This document shows, one piece after another, positions 27,332-36,097 of a stretch of 64,000 nucleotides of DNA (positions within the stretch are counted from its first letter, which is position 1; each line of letters opens with the position of its first letter). This stretch comes from Serpentinimonas maccroryi (GTDB taxonomy: Bacteria; Pseudomonadota; Gammaproteobacteria; Burkholderiales; Burkholderiaceae_C). The notes beneath the pieces are model-generated. The model was not told the origin of the DNA. It ran no database searches and was given only the letters and a program-made list of their open reading frames with translations. The DNA is taken from the NCBI RefSeq assembly GCF_000828915.1, contig NZ_AP014569.1, forward strand, positions 248,001-312,000, read 5' to 3'. The position numbers and the translations under genes are program-made.

Positions 27332-27985
27332 CTAGTGCGGCGGCTTGAGGGCGCGCCACTCCCAGACCAGGTGCGCGGCTTGGCCCGTGAGGCGGTCGGC
27401 GCCGCGAGCCAGCCAGCCGCCCAGCGCTGGCCGGGCGGGTTCGTAGTCGCGCTTGAAGCGGCAGCGGGTCTGGCGCAGCTGCTCAAACTCGCCCTTGAAG
27501 CCGTACATGCGCGCCCCGAGTTCGGGGCGGCAAAAGTAGCGCCAGGTCTTGGGCGTGATCGGGTTGACGTGGGTCGGGTCGCGCCACATTTTTTCGTGGT
27601 CGAACAGCGGCGTGACGGCGTACAGGCGGCCATCGGGCTTGAGTACGCGCCAGATTTCGTTCATCAGCTCGATGAATGGTAGCCGGCTGCTGCCGCTGGC
27701 CACGTCGAGCGCCACGCGCGGAATGTGCTCGATGAAGTCGTAGGCCGAGACGCTGTCGAACTGCGCGTCGGCAAAGGGGATGGCTTGCAGCGCCAAGTTG
27801 GCTGCAACGATGGCTTGTACGCCGGGGGCTTGCAAGCCGGAGCGGATGTCGATGCCGTAGAGCAGCGGCGCCGCGTAGGGGTTGCGCGGTCGGGTGCCAC
27901 AGCCGAGGTCGAGGTGGCGGCGCTGTGTGGACGTGTCCGATCCAGTGCCCGGCCGGTCAGCCGTCGCGGGGCTGGGGGGGTTCAT
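27332..27985 (-). CDS. class I SAM-dependent methyltransferase
   Basis: Protein of 217 aa. Motif I HLDLGCGTRPRNPY near residue 25, an acidic post-I residue in LYGIDIRSG, AIPFADAQFDSVSAYDFIEHIPR and EIWRVLKPDGRLYAVTPLFDH place it in the Methyltransf_11/23 superfamily. It is first in a leftward operon with the GT2 and ligase-like genes, so it probably methylates a sugar or glycan intermediate. The substrate cannot be read from the sequence. Confidence 0.82.
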   Translation of the reverse strand: MNPPSPATADRPGTGSDTSTQRRHLDLGCGTRPRNPYAAPLLYGIDIRSGLQAPGVQAIVAANLALQAIPFADAQFDSVSAYDFIEHIPRVALDVASGSSRLPFIELMNEIWRVLKPDGRLYAVTPLFDHEKMWRDPTHVNPITPKTWRYFCRPELGARMYGFKGEFEQLRQTRCRFKRDYEPARPALGGWLARGADRLTGQAAHLVWEWRALKPPH

Positions 27986-28061
27986 GGTGCTGCTAATGGG
28001 GTGTGGGGTGGGGCCAGCGGTTGGGTCGGGTTGCAGGCAGTCTAGGCGCGACAGCCTAGCC

Positions 28062-28997
28062 TCAAACCGCCGTCAGCCAGTGCGCGTAGTCGGGGTTGCG
28101 GCCGCTGACGATGTCGAAGAACGCGCTCTGGATGCGTTCGGTGATCGGGCCGCGGCTGCCGCAGCCGATCTCGATCCGGTCGAGCTCGCGGATGGGGGTG
28201 ATTTCGGCGGCGGTGCCGGTGAAGAAGGCCTCGTCGGCGATATAGACTTCGTCGCGCGTGATGCGCTTTTGCACGACCTCGAGGCCGAGGTCGCGCGCGA
28301 TGTGGAACACGGTGTTGCGCGTGATGCCGTTGAGCGCGCCGGCGGATAGGTCGGGGGTGTAGATCTGGCCGCCTTTGACGATGAACAGGTTCTCGCCCGC
28401 GCCTTCGCTGACAAAGCCGCTGGCGTCCAGCAGCAGCGCTTCGTCGTAGCCGTCGTCGGTGGCTTCCATGTTGGCCAAAATGCTGTTGGTGTAGTTGCTC
28501 ACCGCCTTGGCCTGCGTCATGGTGATGTTGACGTGGTGCCGGGTGTAGCTGCTGGTCTTGACGCGGATGCCGCGGCGCAAGCCTTCTTCGCCCAGATACG
28601 CGCCCCAGGCCCAAGCGGCGACCATCAGGTGCACGCGGTTGCCTTTGGGGCTGACGCCGAGTTTTTCGCTCCCGATCCAAGTCAGCGGGCGCAGGTAGCC
28701 GCTGGCCAGGCCGTTGGCGCGCACCACTTCGCACTGCGCGGCGTTGACCTGCTCGGGCGTGAACGGGATTTTCATGCGCAAAATCTTGGCGCTGTTGAAT
28801 AGGCGCTCGGTGTGCTCTTGCAGCCTGAAGATCGCCGGGCCGTCGGCGGTGGCGTAGGCGCGCAGGCCCTCGAAGGCGCCGCAGCCGTAGTGCAGGGTGT
28901 GGGTGAGCACGTGCACTTTGGCATCGCGCCAGTCGATGAGCTGGCCGTCGAGCCAGATTTTGCCGTCGCGGTCAGACAGGGGCAGGGGGGCGTTCAT
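28062..28997 (-). CDS. ilvE: branched-chain amino acid aminotransferase
   Basis: Protein of 311 aa, a fold-type IV PLP enzyme. The N-terminus KIWLDGQLIDWRDAKVHVLTHTLHYGCGAFEGLRAY and the PLP-Lys region AKAVSNYTNSILA are diagnostic, with EGAGENLFIVKGG and TGTAAEITPIREL forming the cofactor and substrate sites. It catalyses the last step of Leu, Ile and Val synthesis and the first step of their breakdown. It stands alone between the glycan operon and the motility region, with about 200 bp upstream. Confidence 0.95.
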   Translation of the reverse strand: MNAPLPLSDRDGKIWLDGQLIDWRDAKVHVLTHTLHYGCGAFEGLRAYATADGPAIFRLQEHTERLFNSAKILRMKIPFTPEQVNAAQCEVVRANGLASGYLRPLTWIGSEKLGVSPKGNRVHLMVAAWAWGAYLGEEGLRRGIRVKTSSYTRHHVNITMTQAKAVSNYTNSILANMEATDDGYDEALLLDASGFVSEGAGENLFIVKGGQIYTPDLSAGALNGITRNTVFHIARDLGLEVVQKRITRDEVYIADEAFFTGTAAEITPIRELDRIEIGCGSRGPITERIQSAFFDIVSGRNPDYAHWLTAV

Positions 28998-29121
28998 GGG
29001 CGGGGTCTCGCTTGCTTGGAGGTGTAAGAGTTGGGCTGCGCAGCCATTTTAATCGGCTGGCGCGGCAGGCCGGTGGGTTTTCTGGCTGCAGCCGGGCGGG
29101 CACAAAAAACCGCTAAGGGCC

Positions 29122-29148
29122 TAAAGTTTGGGCTTCGGTGGCCGAAAT
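29122..29148 (+). promoter_or_regulatory. sigma-28 (FliA)-type promoter
   Basis: TAAAGTTT at 29122-29129, an 11-nt spacer, and GCCGAAAT at 29141-29148. The enterobacterial sigma-28 consensus is TAAAGTTT-N11-GCCGATAA, so the -35 is exact, the spacing is exact and the -10 matches at 6 of 8 bases. Transcription would begin near 29155, about 45 nt before the ATG at 29201. Confidence 0.75.
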
Positions 29149-29200
29149 ACCACTTGAATGCCGTGAGTCCGTCCGGCGCTCACCCGTCTTGGAGTCTGCC

Positions 29201-29989
29201 ATGTTGAACATCTCATCTGTAGCCGTAGCTCCTGTGCCAGCCCAAGGGCCGGTGTCGGCGCGTGTGCAGCCCACCACACCCGCCCGCGCCAGCGAACATG
29301 TGTCGCCGCGCAACCAAGGGGTGAATGCGCCGGTGGCGCCGGCCGGTGAGGGTTCGCGCACTCAGGCGGTGTACGCCCCGCCGTCGCTGCCCCCGGTGAA
29401 CCCGACCGACCAGGCACTGCGCGCCAACATGTACGACAACGCGGCGGCGCCCGAGCGCTTCAACTTTCAAGCCAGCGTGGCAACGGCCCATATGGCATCT
29501 TCCGTGGTAGCGCAACGACAAGCGCTCGCGGTGCCTGCTCAGGCAGCAGAGCAGGGGCTGTCTGAGCAGCGGATTCCAGAACAAGGCACGGCAGAACCAG
29601 ACCGTGCCGCACTGGGCTTGGGTCAGCTGGCCCCGAATCCACAACGCGCAGAGCAAGAACGCACCGAGCGCACGCGCACGCAGGACGCGCGGCAGACGCA
29701 GGCGATCGAAGGTCAGATGCCGCCACCGCCACCGAACCCGGTCGATGAGGCCCGGGCCAACCAGATTCGCGATCTGCTGCCCAATGTCTGGAGTGCCAGC
29801 CGCTTTGCCGCCGACCAGTTGATCGGCGAAGAAGCGCGCGAGGCGGCGCAGCGGCGCGCCGAATTGCTTGCCCCGGCGCAGCCTACACCGATCGAGCGCG
29901 CGCTCGAAGCCGCCGCCGAGAATTACCAGCTCACCTCGTCGTTGCCGCTGCCGCCCAGTGCCGGTGTCAACGTCGATCGCCTGATTTGA
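29201..29989 (+). CDS. uncharacterised Pro/Ala/Gln-rich protein under a sigma-28-type promoter
   Basis: Protein of 262 aa from ATG at 29201 (MLNISSVAVAPV); a start at 29138 is excluded because it lies inside the promoter. There is no signal peptide or membrane segment. The first 180 residues are low-complexity (rich in Ala, Pro, Gln, Glu and Arg) and probably disordered. Two better-ordered stretches are NPTDQALRANMYDNAAAPERFNF and ANQIRDLLPNVWSASRFAADQL. It has no recognised domain. Its promoter and position next to the che genes suggest a late (class III) flagellar or chemotaxis function. A disordered export-system client such as a FliK- or FlgM-like protein is possible, but no homology is claimed. 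Confidence 0.65.
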   Translation: MLNISSVAVAPVPAQGPVSARVQPTTPARASEHVSPRNQGVNAPVAPAGEGSRTQAVYAPPSLPPVNPTDQALRANMYDNAAAPERFNFQASVATAHMASSVVAQRQALAVPAQAAEQGLSEQRIPEQGTAEPDRAALGLGQLAPNPQRAEQERTERTRTQDARQTQAIEGQMPPPPPNPVDEARANQIRDLLPNVWSASRFAADQLIGEEAREAAQRRAELLAPAQPTPIERALEAAAENYQLTSSLPLPPSAGVNVDRLI

Positions 29990-30017
29990 CGCGGCCGCAG
30001 GCAGCCTAAGGCTGCAC

Positions 30018-31112
30018 TTAAATTCGGTGCCGCACGCCGGCGCTCTGCAAGCGCTCCAGCAGCGCCTTGGCGATGCTTTTGAGTGGCAGCACCTCGCTGG
30101 CAGCACCGTGCTGAATGGCCACCTTGGGCATGCCAAAGACCACGCAGCTGGCTTCGTCTTGCACGATGTTGTGGCTGCCGGCGTCGAGCATTTCTTTCAT
30201 GGCCGCGCCGCCGTCGCCGCCCATGCCGGTGAGCATGACGCCGATGGCGTTGGGCCCGAGCACGCGCGCGCAGGATTTGAACAGCACCTCGACCGATGGC
30301 TTGTGGCGGTTCACGGGCGGTGAATCATCGACCACCGCCACGTAGTTGGCGCCGCTGCGCGCCAATGAAAACTGTTTGCCGCCGGGCGCAATGTAGGCGT
30401 GCCCGGGGAGGATGCGCTGCCCATCGACCGCCTCTTGCACGCGAATGCGGCACAGCGAATCGAGCCGGGCCGCAAAGCTGGTGGTGAAGCCCGGCGGCAT
30501 GTGCTGGGTGATGACGATGGCGGGGGCGTCGGCTGGCAATTCGACCAGAATTTCCTTGATCGCCTCGGTGCCGCCGGTGGAGGCGCCGATGCAGATGATT
30601 TTTTCGGTCGACAGGCGGCTAAAGCTGTTTGCGTTGGGGGCGGCGCTGGTGCCGCCTTCGGGCGTGCGCACCGCAGTCGGCGTGGGGGCTGCTGCCACGT
30701 GGCGCCTCACGCGCGCCTGGCTCGCGATGCGGATTTTTTCTACGATCTCAGTGCCTAGGGCTTTGAGGCCGCTGCTCACGCCGATGCGCGGCTTGGCGAC
30801 GAAATCGACCGCCCCCATTTCGAGCGCGCGCAAGGTGGTGTCGGCGCCCTGCTCGGTCAGGGTCGAGACCATCACCACCGGCATCGGACGCAGCTTCATG
30901 AGGCGCGAAAGGAACTCGAGCCCATCCATTTTGGGCATTTCAACGTCGAGGGTGATCACATCCGGGTTGAGCTCGCGGATCATCTCGCGCGCTTGCAGCG
31001 GGTCGTTGGCCGCTCCGATGCACACCATGTCGGGCTGCTGGTTGATGATTTCGGTGAGCAGGCTGCGCACCAGCGCCGAATCGTCCACCACCACCACTCT
31101 GATTTTTGCCAT
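30018..31112 (-). CDS. cheB: chemotaxis protein-glutamate methylesterase/glutaminase CheB
   Basis: Protein of 364 aa. N-terminal receiver with DD at 10-11, phospho-acceptor D56 in [13 protein letters not shown] and the conserved Lys in FVAKPR. After a short linker, the methylesterase domain shows the Ser of [12 protein letters not shown], His of [14 protein letters not shown] and Asp of MLTGMGGDG, the S-H-D triad. It removes methyl groups from chemoreceptors for adaptation, activated by CheA phosphorylation. It is last in the leftward che operon, 15 bp after cheD. Confidence 0.96.
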   Translation of the reverse strand: MAKIRVVVVDDSALVRSLLTEIINQQPDMVCIGAANDPLQAREMIRELNPDVITLDVEMPKMDGLEFLSRLMKLRPMPVVMVSTLTEQGADTTLRALEMGAVDFVAKPRIGVSSGLKALGTEIVEKIRIASQARVRRHVAAAPTPTAVRTPEGGTSAAPNANSFSRLSTEKIICIGASTGGTEAIKEILVELPADAPAIVITQHMPPGFTTSFAARLDSLCRIRVQEAVDGQRILPGHAYIAPGGKQFSLARSGANYVAVVDDSPPVNRHKPSVEVLFKSCARVLGPNAIGVMLTGMGGDGGAAMKEMLDAGSHNIVQDEASCVVFGMPKVAIQHGAASEVLPLKSIAKALLERLQSAGVRHRI

Positions 31113-31127
31113 GGGGGTTTACCAGCC

Positions 31128-31754
31128 TTAGAACAGATCGACCGAACCGCCGGCCGTGGACTGCACCACTTTGGTGGCCACACCTTGGCGCTCTTGGGCT
31201 TCGAGCGTGTCGGGGTGGGCGTGCGCCAGGCGCTTGACCATGGCTTTGCCGGTCACGGGGAAAAACACCACTTTGCGCGGGTAGATGTCGAGCACGTCTT
31301 TGGACACCACCGGAATGCGCTCGGTGGCCAAATAGTCGAGCACGAACTTGGTGTTGCGCTCACCCACATTCATGGTGGTAAAGCCCGCGATCACCGCGCC
31401 GCCGCCAAACACCTTGGCCTGCATGTAATCCCGCGTCGAGCCCTTTTTGATCATTTCATTGATCAGCAGCTCCATGGCGTAGGAGCCGTAGCGGCCGCAG
31501 GCGTCGGCGCCACCTTCGGGCAACATGAAGTGGTTCATGCCGCCGATGCGCAAGCGCGAGTCCCAGATGCAGGCGGCGATGCACGAGCCGAGCACGGTCA
31601 TGATGACCAAGTCTTCTTGGGCCACGAAGTACTCGCCCGGCAGCACCTTGGCAGCGTTGTACTTGAAGTTCTGGTCGTGAAAGAAAAACGACGCTTCGCC
31701 CGGCCGGCGCGCGCGGGTTTTAAGGGTCTGCAAGTATTCGAGGCTGCGGTGCAT
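31128..31754 (-). CDS. cheD: chemoreceptor glutamine deamidase CheD
   Basis: Protein of 208 aa. The catalytic Cys is in VLGSCIAACIWD and the His in GGMNHFMLPEG; the Thr-containing FGGGAVIAG-FTTMNVGERN is also typical. It deamidates Gln residues of chemoreceptors and supports adaptation together with CheB and CheR. It is slightly longer than the usual 160-200 aa because of a C-terminal extension ending GGSVDLF, a tail almost shared with the CheZ-like protein of the same operon. It lies 6 bp after cheR and 15 bp before cheB. Confidence 0.95.
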   Translation of the reverse strand: MHRSLEYLQTLKTRARRPGEASFFFHDQNFKYNAAKVLPGEYFVAQEDLVIMTVLGSCIAACIWDSRLRIGGMNHFMLPEGGADACGRYGSYAMELLINEMIKKGSTRDYMQAKVFGGGAVIAGFTTMNVGERNTKFVLDYLATERIPVVSKDVLDIYPRKVVFFPVTGKAMVKRLAHAHPDTLEAQERQGVATKVVQSTAGGSVDLF

Positions 31755-31760
31755 GGGGCT

Positions 31761-32597
31761 TCAGACTTTTTCGTAAATGGTTTTGCCGCGCAGGACGAAC
31801 TGGGACTTGAGGTCGGAAAAGTTCTCGGCATGCCCCACGAACAGCATGCCGCCGGGCTTGATGAGGCGGTGCATGCGCGTCAGCACCTGGCGCTGGGTGG
31901 CGTGGTCGAAGTAAATCATGACGTTGCGGCAAAATACCACGTCAAAAGTCTCGCGCAGGCTCCAGTTGTCTTCGATCAGGTTGAGGCTGAAAAACTCGAT
32001 GTGCCGCTGCAGCTCGGGGCGCACCCGCGCCAGCCCGGCGTTGTCGCCTTTGCCCTTGAGAAAGTATTTCTGCAGCTGCGCCTGGCTGAGGTTTTTCAGG
32101 CCCTCGAGCTTGTAAACCCCTTGCGCGGCGGTGGCCAGCACTTTGGTGTCGATGTCGCTGGCCCAGATCTGAAAGCGCCCGCTTAGGCCGAGCGCGTCGG
32201 CCAGGGTGATGGCGATCGAGTAGGGCTCTTCCCCGGTGGAGGCGGCCGAGCACCAGATTTTCCATTCGTGGCCGGGCGGGGCCTCGCGCACCATCCGAGC
32301 GAGTTCTTCGAAGTGGTGGTTTTCGCGGAAAAACGAAGTCAGGTTGGTGGTCAGCGCGTTCACAAAGGCCTGCCACTCGTCGGCATCGCCTTGGGTCTCG
32401 AGCCACTTGATGTAGTCGGCAAAGCTGCGGTGACCGGTGTCGCGCAGCCGCCGCGAGATGCGGCTGTAGACCATGGCCTGCTTGCCCTCGTGCAGGCTGA
32501 TGCCCGCATGACGGTAGATCAGGTCTTTGATGCGGTTGAAGTCGGCCGCCGTCCAGGTGAATTCCCGGCTTTGTGGTGCGGCGCTGGCGTCGTTCAT
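31761..32597 (-). CDS. cheR: chemotaxis protein methyltransferase CheR
   Basis: Protein of 278 aa. An N-terminal helical domain (FNRIKDLIYRHAGISLHEGKQAMVYSRISRRLR) precedes the SAM-binding domain with WCSAASTGEEPYSIAITLADA, the DIDTKVLATAAQGVY segment and FDVVFCRNVMIYFDHATQRQV. It methylates Glu residues of chemoreceptors. It is a classic member of the che operon, between cheA (25-bp gap) and cheD. Confidence 0.96.
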   Translation of the reverse strand: MNDASAAPQSREFTWTAADFNRIKDLIYRHAGISLHEGKQAMVYSRISRRLRDTGHRSFADYIKWLETQGDADEWQAFVNALTTNLTSFFRENHHFEELARMVREAPPGHEWKIWCSAASTGEEPYSIAITLADALGLSGRFQIWASDIDTKVLATAAQGVYKLEGLKNLSQAQLQKYFLKGKGDNAGLARVRPELQRHIEFFSLNLIEDNWSLRETFDVVFCRNVMIYFDHATQRQVLTRMHRLIKPGGMLFVGHAENFSDLKSQFVLRGKTIYEKV

Positions 32598-32622
32598 TTG
32601 GGGGCGAGCAAAGGTTTGGGTT

Positions 32623-34902
32623 TTAGTGGCGCGAGCGCCGCACCAAGGTCGAGGTGTCGAGGATCAGCGAGACGCTGCCGTCGCCCAAAATGGTGGCACC
32701 AGACACATTGGGCACTTTTTTGTAGTTCGATTCGAGGTTTTTGATCACCACCTGCTGCTGCCCGAGCAGCTCATCGACCATTAGCGCCACCCGGGCGCCA
32801 TCGGATTCGATCACCACCATGATGCTGTTGGCGCTGGCATCACCCGCTTGGCGCGGCACGCCAAAGGTGCGGTCGATCTCGATCACCGGCATGTATTCTT
32901 CGCGCACCTTGACCAGACGCGAGTTTTGCGCCACGGTGTTGATGGTGTTGGATTCGACCTGGAACGATTCGACCACCGACGACAGCGGCAGGATGTAAAC
33001 CTCGTCGGATACACGCACTGTCATGCCATCCATGATGGCCAAGGTGAGCGGCAGCCGCACCTTGACGCTCATGCCAAAGCCCTCGGCCGAATCGAGCTCG
33101 ACCGTGCCGCCCAGCGAGGCGATGTTTTTCATCACCACGTCCATGCCCACGCCGCGGCCCGAGACGTCGGTGACCACGTCGGCGGTAGAAAAACCGGGCG
33201 CAAAGATGAGCTGCCAGACCTCTTGGTCGCTCATGTCGTCTGGGGCGTCGATGCCCTTGGAGCGCGCTTTGTCGATCAGTTTTTGGCGCGACAGGCCCTT
33301 GCCGTCGTCGCGCACCTCGATCAGGATCGAGCCGCCCTGGTGCGCCGCGCTCAGGGTGATGGTGCCGGTTTCGGGCTTGCCACGCGCCAACCGGTCGGCG
33401 GGCAGTTCGATGCCGTGGTCGCAGCTGTTGCGGATCAGGTGGGTGAGGGGGTCGGTGATTTTTTCGATCAGGCCCTTGTCGAGCTCGGTGGCTTCGCCTT
33501 GGGTGACGAGATCGACTTTTTTGCCTAGCTTGCTGGCCAGGTCGCGCAACATGCGCGGGAAGCGGTTGAAGACAACCGACATCGGGATCATGCGGATCGA
33601 CATGATCGACTCTTGCAAGTCGCGCGTGTTGCGCTCGAGGTCGGCCAAGCCAGCCAGCAGTTGCTGATTCAGCCCAGCATCGAGGGCGCGGCTGTTTTGC
33701 GCCAGCATGGCTTGGGTGATGACGAGCTCGCCCACCTGGTTGATGAGCTGGTCGATTTTGCTCACCGACACGCGCAGCGTGGTGGCCTCGGGCTGGGCGG
33801 CCATGGCGGCAGCGGTCGCTGGGCGAGCGGCTTTGCTGGCTTCGGCCGGCCTGGCATCGGGGCCGTTGTCGGCGCCGCTGGCGTGCGGTGTTTCTTGCAG
33901 CAGGGTCTGGGCATGGATTTGCGGCGTGAGCGGGTTGCCCGGCGCGCCGGCAAACAATCCGTAGCCCTGCACCAGATCGGGCTCGGGCACCGTGGCGCCG
34001 CTGGCCGTGACGCTGCTGCCCGGCACCGGGCTGCCCGGCGCGCCGGCAAAGAGGCCGTAACCTTGCTCGATGACGTCGGAAAAGCTTTCCGGTGCCGGGT
34101 TTGGGGTGTTGTGGCTGGCGCTGCTGTGGCCCGTGGTGCCTGGGCTGGCTTGCAAACGGATGGCGTCTTTGGCGACGTGGAAGGCGAACAGGTCGATCAA
34201 GTCGGCATCGCTGCTGGTGGTTTCGATCTCGTACACGCGGCAGCCGTCTTGTTCGCTCTCAGCGCAGATTTGGCCCAAGCCCACGATCTCACGAAACAGG
34301 TCTTTGATCGGGTCAGCCAGCCGGATGTCGCTCAAGGGTCCGATCACGGCTTGCAATTGGCGCAGGGCTCCGGGGGCGCTGGCCGCTGGCATGCCAGCCG
34401 GGCCGGCCGGAGCGGGAGCGGGAGCAGGGGCCGGGGCCGGGGCAGGAGTGGGGGCCGGGGCTTTGGCCGGTGCGGAAGCTGGCGCAGGCGCAGGCGCCGC
34501 ACCGCTGGCCAGCACGCGGATGCGCTGCACCAGAGCGGTGGTTTCGGGCGCGGCGCCGCCGGTGCCTTGGTGTCGAGCCAGCAGGCCCTTGAGCGCGTCG
34601 GACGACTCCAACAACACATCGACCATGGGCGCGGTGGGCTTGAGCTCGTGGCGGCGCAGCTTGTCGAGCAGGCCCTCCATTTGGTGCGTGAGCTCGGCCA
34701 CGTCTTCAAAGCCAAAGGTGGCGGCGCCGCCCTTGATCGAGTGGGCGCAACGAAAGATGGCGTTGAGCTCCTCGTCGTCCACCGTGTCGAGGTCGAGCTG
34801 CAGCAGCTGCTGCTCCATCTGCTCCAGATTCTCGCCGGCTTCTTCGAAGAAGATCTGGTAGAACTGGGTCAGGTCGAAGGCGTCGTTTTTCGCTTCTGCC
34901 AT
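32623..34902 (-). CDS. cheA: chemotaxis histidine kinase CheA
   Basis: Protein of 759 aa. The Hpt domain carries the phosphorylated H54 in FRCAHSIKGGAATFGF. A Pro/Ala-rich rod near residues 140-170 is followed by a globular segment (PLSDIRLADPIKDLFREIV..) that may be the CheY/CheB-binding P2 domain. A disordered linker then holds two copies of QGYGLFAGAPG. The dimerisation helix, the ATP-binding domain (HLIRNSCDHGIE, DDGKGLSRQKLI, GRGVGMDVV) and the C-terminal CheW-like domain complete it. It phosphorylates CheY and CheB in response to receptors. The duplicated linker motif is discussed as a finding. Confidence 0.97.
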   Translation of the reverse strand: MAEAKNDAFDLTQFYQIFFEEAGENLEQMEQQLLQLDLDTVDDEELNAIFRCAHSIKGGAATFGFEDVAELTHQMEGLLDKLRRHELKPTAPMVDVLLESSDALKGLLARHQGTGGAAPETTALVQRIRVLASGAAPAPAPASAPAKAPAPTPAPAPAPAPAPAPAGPAGMPAASAPGALRQLQAVIGPLSDIRLADPIKDLFREIVGLGQICAESEQDGCRVYEIETTSSDADLIDLFAFHVAKDAIRLQASPGTTGHSSASHNTPNPAPESFSDVIEQGYGLFAGAPGSPVPGSSVTASGATVPEPDLVQGYGLFAGAPGNPLTPQIHAQTLLQETPHASGADNGPDARPAEASKAARPATAAAMAAQPEATTLRVSVSKIDQLINQVGELVITQAMLAQNSRALDAGLNQQLLAGLADLERNTRDLQESIMSIRMIPMSVVFNRFPRMLRDLASKLGKKVDLVTQGEATELDKGLIEKITDPLTHLIRNSCDHGIELPADRLARGKPETGTITLSAAHQGGSILIEVRDDGKGLSRQKLIDKARSKGIDAPDDMSDQEVWQLIFAPGFSTADVVTDVSGRGVGMDVVMKNIASLGGTVELDSAEGFGMSVKVRLPLTLAIMDGMTVRVSDEVYILPLSSVVESFQVESNTINTVAQNSRLVKVREEYMPVIEIDRTFGVPRQAGDASANSIMVVIESDGARVALMVDELLGQQQVVIKNLESNYKKVPNVSGATILGDGSVSLILDTSTLVRRSRH

Positions 34903-34971
34903 GGTCTGAATGTCTCGTTCGATGCGGTTGTGGGCGCAGAGGGGCTGCGGGGGGATTCGGGCGCGGCTGGT

Positions 34972-35334
34972 TTAGGCGATCACTTTGCGGATCACCTCGA
35001 TGAGGCGGCTGGGATCGAAGGGCTTGACCAGCCAGCCGGTGGCCCCGGCGGCGCGCCCGGCCTGTTTCATCTGGTCGCTCGATTCGGTGGTCAGGATCAG
35101 GATCGGGGTGGACTTGAAGTGCGGGTGCTCGCGCAGTTTGCGCGTCAGGCCGATGCCGTCGAGGCGCGGCATGTTCTGGTCGGTGAGCACGAGGTCGAAG
35201 CTTTGCTTTTGGGCTTTCTCGAAGGCGTCGATGCCGTCGATGGCCTCCACCACCTTGAAGCCGGCGCTGACCAGGGTGAAGGAAACCATCTTGCGCATGG
35301 AGGCCGAGTCGTCAACGGCAAGGATCGAGTGCAT
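34972..35334 (-). CDS. cheY: chemotaxis response regulator CheY
   Basis: Protein of 120 aa, a stand-alone receiver domain. Acidic residues D8-D9, phospho-acceptor D52 in LVLTDQNMPRLDG, Thr in LILTTESS and K104 in GWLVKPFDP are all present. Phosphorylated by CheA, it would bind the FliM N-terminus to change flagellar rotation. It lies between cheA (69-bp gap) and the CheZ-like gene (68-bp gap) in the leftward che operon. Confidence 0.94.
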   Translation of the reverse strand: MHSILAVDDSASMRKMVSFTLVSAGFKVVEAIDGIDAFEKAQKQSFDLVLTDQNMPRLDGIGLTRKLREHPHFKSTPILILTTESSDQMKQAGRAAGATGWLVKPFDPSRLIEVIRKVIA

Positions 35335-35402
35335 GGGGAAGTGCCTTGGAGTGGTGTGGGGTGGGGTTGCGTTGTGGGTATCGGGCTGCGCTGCAGCGGT
35401 GA

Positions 35403-35906
35403 TCAGAACAGCTCGACCGAACCGGCGTCCATCTCGCTTTGCGTGACCGGATTGGGGTTGCGCGGCATGTGGGTCACCACCAGACCGGTTTCGTCGGCGT
35501 CGGGCTCCAGTGCCTGATCGGCCAAGACGTAGGCGCAGCCCTTGAGCATTTTGCCGATGTGCACCAGCAGCTGCGAAGACATGTCGTGAAATTGCAACTC
35601 GGTCACGGCCTGGTGCAGGTTGGCCTGCAGCGCGCTGCGCTGGTCGGCATCGGGCAGCTGCTCGACTGTGAGCAAGGCGCTGTTGAAGCGGTCCAGCAAG
35701 TTGGCGGTGGCGTGGTCGAGCAAGCCTTCGAGCCGCTTGAGGTCGTTCATGGCCACCAGCAGCGAGTCTTGCAGGTCGGCCAGCACCGACACCGACATCT
35801 GGACCACCGGCTCGTCGCTGGGGACAACGGGAAAGGGCTCGACGCAGGTGTACTCCTCGCGCGGCCAGCGTCGGTGTTCGTGCGTGGCGGTTGGGGTGGT
35901 AGGCAT
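35403..35906 (-). CDS. CheZ-like chemotaxis phosphatase
   Basis: Protein of 167 aa, mostly alpha-helical. The segment AVTELQFHDMSSQLLVHIGKML resembles the CheZ active-site helix, with Asp and Gln four residues apart (D-M-S-S-Q), the pair that dephosphorylates CheY-P in CheZ. The N-terminal half (LADLQDSLLVAMNDLKRLEGLLDHATANLLDRF) suits the long CheZ hairpin. The C-terminus ends GSVELF, where CheZ carries its CheY-binding peptide. It is first in the leftward che operon, directly before cheY. Overall similarity to E. coli CheZ is low, so the name is an inference from motif and context. Confidence 0.65.
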   Translation of the reverse strand: MPTTPTATHEHRRWPREEYTCVEPFPVVPSDEPVVQMSVSVLADLQDSLLVAMNDLKRLEGLLDHATANLLDRFNSALLTVEQLPDADQRSALQANLHQAVTELQFHDMSSQLLVHIGKMLKGCAYVLADQALEPDADETGLVVTHMPRNPNPVTQSEMDAGSVELF

Positions 35907-36097
35907 AGGCGAGTGCGGCGCTTGGGTGTCAGATCGGTTGCTTGATCCCGTATATTAGCCTGCGCCGGGGGTATAAACTCCAGACTGCACCCACCCGTTG
36001 TTTCAGTAAATGCAAAAAACCCCTGCTTCGTGGCCCGCTAGGGCGTTGGCGATGCGCTTATTGGTCGGTCGCGGAAGCTTCGATTGCGGGGTGTTCC

